From the NCBI RefSeq assembly GCF_001653235.2, contig NW_019154060.1, positions 45,766-109,765 of the forward strand: a stretch of DNA of 64,000 nt, read 5' to 3'. Source of the DNA: Pochonia chlamydosporia 170. Taxonomy: Eukaryota > Ascomycota > Sordariomycetes > Hypocreales > Clavicipitaceae. Position numbers and translations under genes: made by a program. Positions 43,164 through 52,932 of this stretch are shown here, in pieces (position 1 is the first letter of the stretch; every line of letters begins with the position of its first letter). The notes beneath the pieces were generated by a model. That model was given only the letters and a program-made list of their open reading frames with translations, did not search any database and was not told the DNA's origin.

Positions 43164-45735
43164 GTTGCAAAACGGATTGCATTTTCCGATTTAGGTGCTC
43201 AAATACGAACGACGCGCCGCCGTTGAACGGGTGGGGTGACGACGCCAGATGGTTCGTCGTTATCCGCAACGCCGTGGCATGACCACCAGGTAGGGACTTT
43301 TGTAAGTGGATAGAAGGGTTATGAAACAACGAATGCTGTTGTCCAGGAACTACAACCTACCGGGGTGGAGCGGTGGAAATGAAGCGCATTTATGCGAGAA
43401 GCCATCGCCAGGCAGTGGAAGGAAGGAGGCAGCGGCATGACTTGCAGCACATAGAGTCACCAACCTACCAAGTCAGATCCCGAAAGATCTGCTGTCTACA
43501 GGAAGTTCAGGCCCACTGCTCTTTTCCAGACATGTCGTAATGACACAACCTCCTATAGAACAGATATCACCCTGATTTGGTCCGTCGTGGCAGTAGTATG
43601 CCCGATGGGGAGGCAATTTTGGAATATTGTCCTAATCCCGAAGACTACCTGAATTACGCCATCCCTGGTCCGCTGCGGCCAGTAGGAGCCATCGCTTAAC
43701 CCTGTGAGTGCTTCCTAAAATTGAGAGTTGAATTTTGGAAGCCAGTATGTTGGTGGCTGTTAAACTTCAAATAGTCTCATTCAGACGCGGGGTGTGATGT
43801 ACTCACAGCCCACTACCTTACCTTCAGGTTCCAAAGCCTGCTTTCAGTCACAAATCTCCAACGGAGTGCTCGTGCCACACCCCCAGCATTTTCAGGAACA
43901 TTACCCGGGCAGTGCGGGCACGACTATTCAAGCGTGTAGCTATTATCTTACACCGTGGTGCAACAGTGCGAAGTAGCAATGCGAATGGCTGGCGACAAGT
44001 TCTGGCTGGCGACAAGTTCGGGCTGTCGTGGCAAGTTTTCCCGAGTGTCTTACAACAGATAACTTCGTCGGGGGATAAAACCGCCCGCAGACCGGGTTGC
44101 CGTTGAAATAATGACGATGAAGAAGTTCGACATCGCTGGTCTTGAGAAGGCTTTACCGGAAGACGAAGATGGGGTAGGCATATACATTGTTTTAATCTAT
44201 CTTGTCTAGAGCTAATATGAGGTTGTTGTTTATACAATACGATAGCTACTGTTGGACGCAACTTGTGATAGTAATATGCGTTGCATTGAAGCACTTTGTG
44301 CGCTTAGAAACAAAAGTGGTTATGGAGACCTCTCAGCAGGGGCAGCAACAAATCTTCTGTTGCCGCCGGGCCTGTCTGTCTCATTCTGAAGAGCCTCCTC
44401 TCGCTTTTTGGCCTCCATCCTGGCATTTCTTCAGGGGCTTGGAAGACATTTGCTGGGTTAAATACTTGAGCAGAGTTAGGATCAGTGCAATGAAACAGGC
44501 AATTCGGCAATATTACCGAACCAATTACTCGAAAAGTCGGAGGATGATGGTCTAGTTCCACTCTGAAACACGTGGCAGGGCTGGCCACCTTGATTGAACG
44601 CCTCAAAACTGCGGCAGCCTCCGAGTGATCCCTGCAAGCACCTGAAAGTATTGGCTGACCCTTGTATGATGGTCATGCCTGAAAGGGCAGGTGGTGTCGA
44701 GCAGGTTCCCCACATCGGTCCGCTGTCAATATTTCATGGAGCCCCAGAAGTCCACGAAATCACAACCACAAAACGTATCTTTCTCCTCCCCCCGTCTCCA
44801 AGGCTCCAAAGGCCATCCCCTGATTATCTTGGCATGAGACAGGCAGCCTATTCGGAATGACGCATTTATGGCGTGATGTACGACAGAGGGAAATGAAGGT
44901 GACGCCAGACAGCTGAAGCATTGAATCTAAACATGCATCACACGAGTCAGCACACAAGGTAGAACTGTGAACAAGGGTCGAATCGGGATGCTCTGCGGAT
45001 GTCACTAGTGGGAAAAACTCTCAGCCTTAAAAATGTTGACAGGTTTTGACCCACTACTAGAGTCTGCGTGTTAAGGCGAGGACTAAAACGTTAAACGATC
45101 AGTGCCGCCACTCTGTTTAAGGCAATGTGACGTCTCCCGAGCAGAAATTGACGGGTTGTGAATATGGAGTGGCTTGGAATCAATGCATCCATGCAACTCC
45201 ATATATGGAGAGCGTGGTTGGGAGTATCTGGTAACTAACGCAACAGCGGTCTAGCAACAAAGCTGCACTGCAGACCTCACGTAGAGGCCCTTTGATTTGC
45301 TGAAGCGAAGAGTTCAACTGCGATATCCCTGTACTCATGATAATTTGCCATCCGTCTCGGAACAATCCACACCCCTGTCCGCCATGGTGTGGTAGGCTTG
45401 TCCTGATCTCAACTGTTCACCGGCACGCCCAGGCACGCAGGCATCTCAGTGTCATACTGGAGTCGTAGGTGCCGCATTAGCGTTTAATAGTTACAGTCTC
45501 GATACAACAAATGTTCCCTGAGCTAACCCTGGGCCGCCCTTACTTGCTCCTTTTTCCTACCTGCGACACCCATAACTTGGTGATAAATGTTGTCCTTGAG
45601 CTAGATGGATATCATGGCTGGGATAAGCCGTACCCATAGCTCCGAAGTGATTACGGACGTAAAACAATATTGACAAAGAGAGATGCGCATTTCTTTGAGC
45701 GAACTACAGGTATTACTTCCTGGCATTCTCTCGGC
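43164..45735. other. Long gene-poor stretch
   Basis: About 2.6 kb with only short unassigned open frames on both strands. A small direct repeat, ggcgacaagttc, occurs twice at about 43990-44020. No element termini, RNA gene or recognisable domain is seen. It may be decayed sequence. Confidence 0.4.
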
Positions 45736-46364
45736 ATGTCACCCACGCCAGCAAGCTGCACTCCCCAGCGTAAAAGTAAGGATTTACAACTCTTTGACAA
45801 TGTTTTTGGGCTCTCCCTGATTTTATATTATGAAACGGTGTGCAAGGCTCATTTGTTGCTAATCTTCCGCAAGGATCTCGCCAGATCGCTAAATTAACTC
45901 CGGAGAAATTAGAACGCAAACGAACTCAGGATCGAATTGCCCAGCGCGCAGCTCGACAGAGAACCAAGCAATATATCGCACGACTTGAATCCGCGGTCAG
46001 AGAGCTGCAATCACAGACTTCCAGTGATCAAGTGGTGAAAGAATTGACCTCGCGAAACCAAGAATTGACCGCTGAGGTTGCCTACCTTCAAACTTGTCTA
46101 ACATTCAAAAATGCCATCGTGTCGTGGACGCCGTTCCAAGAGTTATACCACGTCGAGAAGCACCTCCAATTTCCCCGTCCTGCGGTATCGGCACTTCCTG
46201 GTCCATGGACATATCAGCAGGTCAGTGGACCTAGCAATGCATCCGCATTCAACACCATACCACCATCGGCTGAGATTTCTGGTACGACAATGTTCACGGA
46301 CAAGCAACGACAACACGGAAATGCCGATCAGCGCACACGCCTGGAGCATTCATTAGCGTGGTGA
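45736..46364 (+). CDS. bZIP-type transcription factor (two exons)
   Basis: Exon 1 (45736-45775) encodes MSPTPASCTPQRK. A 98-nt intron (45776-45873, GTAAGG..GCAAG, branch-like GCTAATC 12 bases upstream of the acceptor) splits an arginine codon. Exon 2 continues SRQIAKLTPEKLERKRTQDR, then IAQRAARQRTKQYIARLESAV, the basic region and start of a leucine-zipper helix. Heptad residues continue through LQSQTSSDQVVKELTSRN. The C-terminal part has no clear domain. At 176 residues it is shorter than many fungal bZIP proteins with a DUF3425 tail, so it may be C-terminally truncated. Nuclear DNA binding is inferred from the basic region; the target is unknown. Confidence 0.7.
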
Positions 46365-46736
46365 TGGAATTGTGAACATGAAATAGCCGGCGTTCCTCAG
46401 GTTCTTGAACATGTGGAGTCGGAAGGGAGTTCATGATCCATGCGGGGGAAGGAGGGGTTGAGTAGATGAATTACTCGCTTTGGAACACTTTGAGCTTGGG
46501 GGACTTCGCTAGAAGAGCCGAGTATAGAGATATTTTCACAGTTTAGCAGATATTTCGAATCATTGAACGCCTGGTATAAACGCCGAGACAGTCGAGATGC
46601 TAAGAAGCAGGCCGGCTTCCTTCCAGACAAAGGCGTTCTTGCCCTGTCGCGAGTAACGAGGAGCTTCGGAAACGTCCTGCTTTACTGGGAGCCAACCTTC
46701 GCCCTGATTCGCAACATTGAAGACCGCCATCAAGTA

Positions 46737-47284
46737 TCAAACAAACTTTGCTGGTAATGGTTGGAAGTGTGAAGGATAATCAAGGCATATTGTGGCCCAA
46801 ATTCCTTCGCTTGGTGGCTCAAAGCCACGCTGGTTTGCATATTCACTTCCAGCAACGTTCTTGCGCTCCTCTGGTGAAGGAAGTGTCCATAAACTTTCGA
46901 AAGCGCGTACTCCAATTTTCGCTCCATTATAGCAAAGCGAGAGCCCATTTGCAAACATCCTGTGGTATCGCCGAGCGTGAGAATTGGTTTGGATGCCTCC
47001 CACAATCTCGAACGGTCTGCCGGGTCGAGGACTGGCAGACGACAACCTCATATTGAGCTCAGCTAGCTCATTCTCGGGATTCCTGTTACGCTGATAAAGC
47101 CACTCAAGGGTCGTGCTGCGCATGCTTGCTCCGGCACAGCTTTTCCTTCTGAGCTCATCCACTTCTCGCCGTAGCCAATCCATATATTCTCTGGTTCTCA
47201 TGCGGGTGGCCCTTTGAGCCTCTTGGGTATGGATTCGCTTACGAGCTAACGGAGCTAGAGGTAACGCAGAGACGCGTCGGATTC
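46737..47284 (-). CDS. bZIP-like protein, 5' end uncertain
   Basis: The minus strand encodes ARKRIHTQEAQRATRMRTRE, then YMDWLRREVDELRRK, a basic region leading into a heptad helix, as in fungal bZIP proteins. It continues LEWLYQRNRNPENELAELNM. The frame is open upstream of ATG 47201 to about 47284. A likely native start, MDPNRYLMQESDAS, lies in another frame just upstream, so a frameshift or an intron separates them. The C-terminal half is unassigned. It faces the bZIP gene at 45736 across about 370 bases, with the 3' ends together. Confidence 0.5.
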
Positions 47285-47290
47285 CTGCAT

Positions 47291-47861
47291 TAGATACCGG
47301 TTAGGATCCATCAAAACTGGCTGGGCAGGCTCCAGTGGTTGGTTGGTAGAGTGGCCGATAGTCTGACCTTTGCGCTTTGGGATATTGGCTGCAACTCCTG
47401 CAAGTCCGGAGGGTGGATGAGACATTTTCAGAGAATCGAAAATGAATTATCTTCCGAGCTGAATGGCACTTTCTGGTCGTTGCTTGCTTTGATACTAACA
47501 ATGCTGGTCTCCAAGCTCGTCATAGATGATACAGCGGTTAGGCAATATTCGGGAAGAGGAACAGGATCGTTCAAGGGGGTATCTGTACCGGTATATAATT
47601 GTAGCAAGGAACACAACGTGCTCCACGCAGTTCGTACTCTGTCATGTCGGAAATGGCGTTTTCCGACAAAATACTATACTGGGTCGTAACGCTGGCTGCG
47701 GAGTGGTTACCGCAGTAAACCACTACCTGCTGCTTAAGTTACTCTGCCTCTTAAGGCTACTAGACGCGATTGGCGAGCCACTCGTTTGACATCTTGCGCT
47801 ATTTCAGGGACTCAGTACCGCCAGTGGCTAGGGCTCAGGCACCCCTATAATAGATAAGTAG
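47291..47861. other. No recognised gene
   Basis: A 116-codon open frame (47339-47689) has no motif and overlaps others. It may include the first exon of the adjacent bZIP-like gene near 47290-47320. Confidence 0.35.
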
Positions 47862-48810
47862 TTAACGTAGGCGCATAGCGAGCGGACCACCCAAACCTAC
47901 CTCGTTGAAAAGATTATACAAAAAAATAACTTAACGTGATTGCATAACGAGCTGGACATGCTACTGCCAAATGGAACTCTCTATCTTTAACTTCAAATTT
48001 CTCAGCCAATAATTATGGAAACCTCGAATACAGAAGAGTCAATAATCTTAGCTTGCCAAGCTATTCAGAACAGCCCGAATCTAAGCGCTCGAGCCGCCTC
48101 TAAGATCTACAACGTGCCTCATAGCACACTAAGCTCTCGCCTAAAGGGAATCGATGCACGACGTGATACCATGCCGAACTTGCGAAAACTCACGAATCTA
48201 GAGGAATCCACGATTGTTAAATACATACTTGACCTAGATTCACGATCTTTTCCTCCCCGGCTCTGTGGTGTGCAAGATATGGCGAATCGTCTGCTAGCCG
48301 ATCGCAACGCGCCTCCAGTGGGATCACGATGGGCTTCAAACTTTGTCAAGCGCCAACCACAGCTTTCTACGCGTTTTACGCGTAAACATAACTACCAGAG
48401 GGCCTTGTGCGAAGATCCAAAGATAATTGAGCCTTAGTTTGAGCTTGTACGCAACACAGTCGCGAAATACGGCATACATGACGACGATTTCCACAACTTT
48501 GACGAGACTGGCTTTATGATGGGCGTAATCTCAACCACAATGGTTGTTACAAGCTCAGAAAGACGTGTCAAGCCAAATTTAGCTCAACCAGGTGATAGAG
48601 AATAGGTTTCAGTACTTCAGTCTATTAATTCTCGAGGCCAAGGCATCCCGCTACTCATTATAGCTGCGGGGCAATATCATCTTGCAAACTGGTATAAAGA
48701 CAGCACGTTACCAAAGGATTGGGTCATCTCTATAACTTATAACGGCTGGACTACAAATGAAAAAGCCGTAGAATGGACATAACACTTCGAAAAGCATACT
48801 AAGCCGCGCA

Positions 48811-51675
48811 CAGTGTGTCCAATAGTATTTGCGATATGGCAATACGTATTACCATATATTGATATTACCATATGATATGATATGGTGACCGTATGATATC
48901 CCATAATCTCATATGGTGGCCGTATGATATCGGCATCCGGGATATGACCATATATTGCCGTATTGATACTGGAACATAGTGATTTCCATGACTCAACGAG
49001 CACAACAGAGGTCAAATATCTGCCTCTTCAAGGCACTATAGGTTAGCCCGAAGACTTTTTTTCAGCTTGCGCTTTAAGGTTCCTTCCCAAGCAGCCCATG
49101 CAGGGAACCTGTGGCAAGCGAGATTGGCTTGATTCTCAGGGGCTCATTCAAACTCCCCTCCCCTTTTCTTATTTCTGCATCCGTTCGTATTCGCTTAGTC
49201 TGTTGTCAATATGCTCACTAAGACCATTACAATGTATCAACATAATGTCGTCGCAACCTTCTGATATGCTCTCGCGGCTTGGGAGCGAGCCATTAGACAA
49301 CCTTGATTCACCATGTCATGATCCTACACTGTCCTCTCCTTCCATAACCGCCTCGGCCGCTACGAAAAGGCGCTACTCCAAAGTGTGGCACTATACACCC
49401 GTCGGCCGCAACGAGGTTACTCTCAATGCGAAGGGGAAGTCAATATGGCGCTGCAAGTACTGCGCAAAGGAGTATCTCGAGTCTGGTGGAACAACTGTTA
49501 TTTCAACTCATTTAAAGGATCGGCATAATATCGATATATCTTCTACCCAAGAAACCCGAACTGCATTGATGCAAGCCACAATCGTCGACGCCTTCGAAAA
49601 GGCCCATCAAACCACCGACTATAAACGCCGCTGTCTATCCACGATTGCAACTCACGATGTAGACCCCGCCGTCCTCGAACAACTATACGTACGGTGGATC
49701 ACGACCTGCAGCGTCTCTTTTCGTATGGCAAAGCAAGCAGAATTCAGGGCCTTACTTTGCTTCCTGAATCCAGCGATCGACAACTGGCTGCCAAACTCTC
49801 CTTCAACTATACGCAGTTGGACCTTGCGGACATATGAGACCCAGAAACTTCGAGTCAAACGCGAGATCCAGTCGCTCTCTCGAAAGTACACTTCACAGTT
49901 GATCTCTGGACTTCGCCTAATGCCCTTGCGTTTCTTGGCATTGTTGCACACTATACATCCGAATCTGGCCAGTTAGAATACTCCGTTCTGGCTTTAAGAG
50001 AACTCGACGGCAAGCACTCGGGCCCAAATATGGCAGACTGTGTTATGGAAATTATCAACGACTATGGAATTGCCTCCAAAGTGGGCTATTTCATGATGGA
50101 CAATGCAGACAACAACGGTACAATGATGAAGGCTCTTTCTACGCGTACGTACGTCATATAGCCAGCTCACGCATTGTACAGCGGGGGTTTACAGACCACA
50201 ATGCGTTCACAGCCCGTGACCCATGCTAAGTGGCCCGTGAATAGTACTTTTCGACCAGTATCAGATTGTCTACAATGCGGAACACCACCGCCTGCGCTGC
50301 AACGGCCATATCATAAACCTAGCCGCTCAGTCCTTTCTCTTTCAGACCAACGATGAATCTCTTGCAGATGAGAATAATACGAGCGCCTTGACAACGCCCA
50401 CGGAACTCGAGATGGAGCAATGGCGACGCAAGGGACCTCTTGGGGAACTACATAATATCGTGGCATATATCCAGCGGAGCCCACAACGCTTGGCCAATTT
50501 CAGAGAGCTCAGTGGCGGCCGCAACCTCGTACGGGACAACTCTACTCGCTGGAACTCTTGGTATGCGATGATCCGTACTGCAACGAAGCTCAAGACTGCG
50601 ATCAACCTCTTTTGCCACCAGTATCAAGAGAACAGCGACGACCTGTTGTCGGAAAAGGACTGGCAAGAATTGCAAAAGCTCCAGGACTTCCTGTTGTTCT
50701 TCTATGATGCCACAACAGGGACAGAAGGTCGCAATGCAACCATTGACAGAGTATTGCCGACAATGGACTTCCTCCTTGAGCAGTTCGAGACTGCAAAGGA
50801 AAAATATGCGAATGACCCGTTCATGAGTCCTTGTTGCAACTCCGGCTGGGCCAAGCTGGATAAGTATTACAGCTTGACGGACAGATCGCCGGTCTATATT
50901 GCAGCACTAGTATTATCTCCACAGTGGAAGTGGGACTATATTGACAACAATTGGCCTTCAGACTGGTGGGAACCTTGTCGGAAACAAATGTTGGATTTCT
51001 GGACCAAAGAATATAAATCCACTGCAGTCACAGTCCCTACTCAGACGTCAGAAGCCGGTAATGAGGTCAAGAACTCCTTTCACAAGTGGGCGCAGCAGAG
51101 GAAAGGGAGCAGCCTCGGTCAGGACGAGTATACAAAGTATCTTCTTGCTCCAATAGTACCAGAAGTGACGGATCCTCGATCCTGGTGGCTTGAGCCTACT
51201 CAGAGGAAGTCTTACCCGGCTCTATCTATTATGGCTTTAGATGTATTGTCCATTCCGGTAATGTCGGCGGAGCCAGAACGCCTGTTTTCGGGTACAAAGA
51301 TCACTATTACAGACCGTAGGAATCGCATGGGCATTGAAAGTATTGAGGCGACGGAATGCCTCAAATCATGGCTTGGCAAAGGCAGCAGGGTGGCCTTTGC
51401 CGACGACCTGGATGCAGGCGGAGAGATTCCACTATAATTTCCATAGCTTATGAGACTTTGATTGGGTTGTGTCTGCCCGGCTGCTGTTGCGTATCTGCGA
51501 TCAATTCGCAGACTTAGGACTATCACGTGAATAATATGGCCGTGTATATTACCATATATTGTGATCATATCATATCAGCCTCATATGATATGGTGAGGGC
51601 CATGGCCATATCATATATGATATGACCTTCGAAAATCTAATCATATATGGTAATATCACACTATTGGACACACTG
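48811..51675 (+). mobile_element. hAT-4: complete hAT element with perfect ends
   Basis: The ends are 16-bp perfect inverted repeats CAGTGTGTCCAATAGT..ACTATTGGACACACTG, with a perfect 8-bp duplication gccgcgca (48803-48810 and 51676-51683). About 150 bases inside each end are filled with atatggtaatat/ccatatgatatg words. Length is 2,865 bp. The intact ends contrast with a frameshifted transposase, so it may still be movable in trans. Confidence 0.95.
49245..51437 (+). pseudogene. hAT-4 transposase (two exons) with one frameshift
   Basis: It probably starts at MSSQPSDMLSRLG. A BED finger (WRCKYCAKEY...HLKDRH) and CSVSFRMAKQAEFRALLCFL follow. Near 49875 one base is missing, so QSLSRKYTSQL replaces the expected helix; in the shifted frame the core continues LSKVHFTVDLWTSPNALAFL and GYFMMDNADNNGTMM. 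An intron of about 100 nt (50145-50244, GTACGT..GAATAG) leads to HRLRCNGHIINLAAQSFLF, DNSTRWNSWY and MALDVLSIPVMSAEPERLFS. It is close to hAT-1 and hAT-5 in sequence. The single deletion is the only break found. Confidence 0.85.
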
Positions 51676-52090
51676 GCCGCGCACAACAGGTGCATATCGT
51701 CTTCTCATCCTAGATGGGCATGAAAGCCACCATTCCACGGAATTCGAGGTATTCTGCAAGGACCACAAGATCATCACGCTCTGTATGCCGTCTCATTTAT
51801 CCCATATTCTTCAACCATTAGATGTTGGCTGTTTTGGGCCGCTAAAGAAGGCGTATGGCAAAGAAATCGAACGACTGATGAGGGCGCACATAACACACAT
51901 CACAAAGGGTGACTTTCTACCCGCGTTTTGCATTGCATTTAAAGCCGCAATGACAAAAGAAAATATTCAAGGAGCTTTTAGAGGCGCAGGACTTATTCCA
52001 CTTAACCCAAAAAATGTCTTATTACGGCTGGATGTAAAGCTACGAACTCCATCGCCAGTTGAAGCGGCACTTGAGCTACCAAATCTGTGG

Positions 52091-52276
52091 AAGCTTATTT
52101 CGATCACATGCAAATACAACTTTAACCCGGTTATTTGGAGTCTTAGAAGATTTCCCTGTGGTGAATGCATAACCTCTAGGCTTTGCCCAGGCATTTATAG
52201 CCATAAGAGGCGATTCACGTGAATCATATACGCCCTCTGACGGGAGCACATCGTCAGGGAATACTGCTTGAGCCAT
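52091..52276 (-). pseudogene. N-terminal fragment of a MULE-type transposase (FAR1-like DNA-binding domain)
   Basis: From ATG 52276 the minus strand encodes MAQAVFPDDVLPSEGVYDSR, then INAWAKPRGYAFTTGKS and VKVVFACDRN. This is the start of the FAR1/WRKY-GCM1-type domain at the N-terminus of fungal Mutator-like transposases. It is cut after about 60 residues at the junction with the pogo remnant. Upstream (52320-52400) the DNA is very GC-rich with repeated gcgcgc words, possibly part of the element's terminus. Catalytic regions are absent. Confidence 0.6.
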
Positions 52277-52508
52277 GACAGAATTGTGTGGTCGGCAACG
52301 GTACCGCTGTTGTGTGCGTGCGGAAAGGGGGGCGCGCAAAAATTAGTCAGCAGGGCGCGCAATATTAAATGCGCGCCCGGGCGCCTCTGTATTGGCCGCC
52401 GGAGCGGGGACGGCTTCCTGAGATCTCGAACTGAGGTCTTTGTTGCTCTGTAGATAGTTTTATCGATTCATTGTTTCTTCGTTGGGCGGAAGCCCGCAGG
52501 TCTTAAAC

Positions 52509-52932
52509 ATGGCGGACCCGCCTGAAGGTCCGATCGTGGTGGAGACTGACAGCCCCACCGCATCACCGAGACGAACGACGCGTCCGACGAAGCCCACCGG
52601 GAAAGTTCAAGACACGCTTCGCTCCCTTGAAAATGCGGCAGCAAAGCCTGCCGGGAAGCCGGCGAGCCGAGTGACGCGTGGATCTCATGCAGAAGTAGAT
52701 GTTGAGCCAGCGGTAGATGGCAGGAAGGCCCGTAGCGCTGGCGATACGGGGAAGGTGATGTTACAGAAGGTGTTGGAGTTGCTGGGAAGGGTTAGCGGCG
52801 AGGTAGGGGAGTTAAAAGGAAAGATATTCGAACAAAACGACAGGATTCTGGGTCAGTTAATTAGAGCGGATCGGCCAACAGGAAGACTTGATTCGGGAGC
52901 TCCAGGCACAAGTGAGAGAACTGAAGGAAGAC
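52509..52932 (+). pseudogene. LINE (Tad1-like) ORF1 N-terminal fragment
   Basis: ATG 52509 opens MADPPEGPIVVETDSPTASP, a proline/serine-rich leader, followed by a coiled-coil stretch (VLELLGRVSGEVGELKGKIF). Near 52890 the frame shifts: the next frame reads LIRELQAQVRELKEDQRS, the natural helix continuation, and ends exactly at the left end of hAT-5. Such a leader plus coiled coil is typical of ORF1 proteins of fungal Tad1-type LINEs, which bind RNA. The family call is inference. No ORF2 follows on the far side of hAT-5. Confidence 0.5.

Larger units (their letters stand above)
47862..52087 (+). mobile_element. pogo/Fot-like (Tc1-mariner superfamily) element, split by hAT-4, right end lost
   Basis: The left terminus AACGTAGGCGCATAGCGAGC follows a TA, as expected for this superfamily. 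A related word, TAACGTGATTGCATAACGAGC, recurs about 75 bases further in. The element carries a transposase interrupted by hAT-4. Similarity ends at about 52087, where a minus-strand MULE fragment begins, so the right terminus is missing. Confidence 0.8.
48015..52087 (+). pseudogene. pogo/Fot-like transposase, three in-frame stops, split by hAT-4
   Basis: The N-terminal psq/CENP-B type DNA-binding region (STLSSRLKGIDARRD, RWASNFVKRQPQL) is followed by the DDE/DDD core: FHNFDETGFMMG, LLILDGHESHHS and LQPLDVGCFGPLKKAYGKEI. Three stops stay in frame: TAG after PKIIEP, TAG after QPGDRE, and TAA in EWT*HFEKHTK. At the first two the family has tryptophan (TGG), and at the third a CAA-type codon is plausible, so all three fit C:G to T:A changes. 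hAT-4 lies between KPRT and TGAYRLL; removing it with one duplication copy restores the frame. The C-terminal tail after LELPNLWK is missing. Confidence 0.88.

Noticed and set aside
43980..44035. Short direct repeat ggcgacaagttc as a possible array
   Set aside because: Only two copies, no further periodicity.
43848..44294. 148-codon minus-strand frame
   Set aside because: Low-complexity composition, no motif, and overlapping frames on the other strand.
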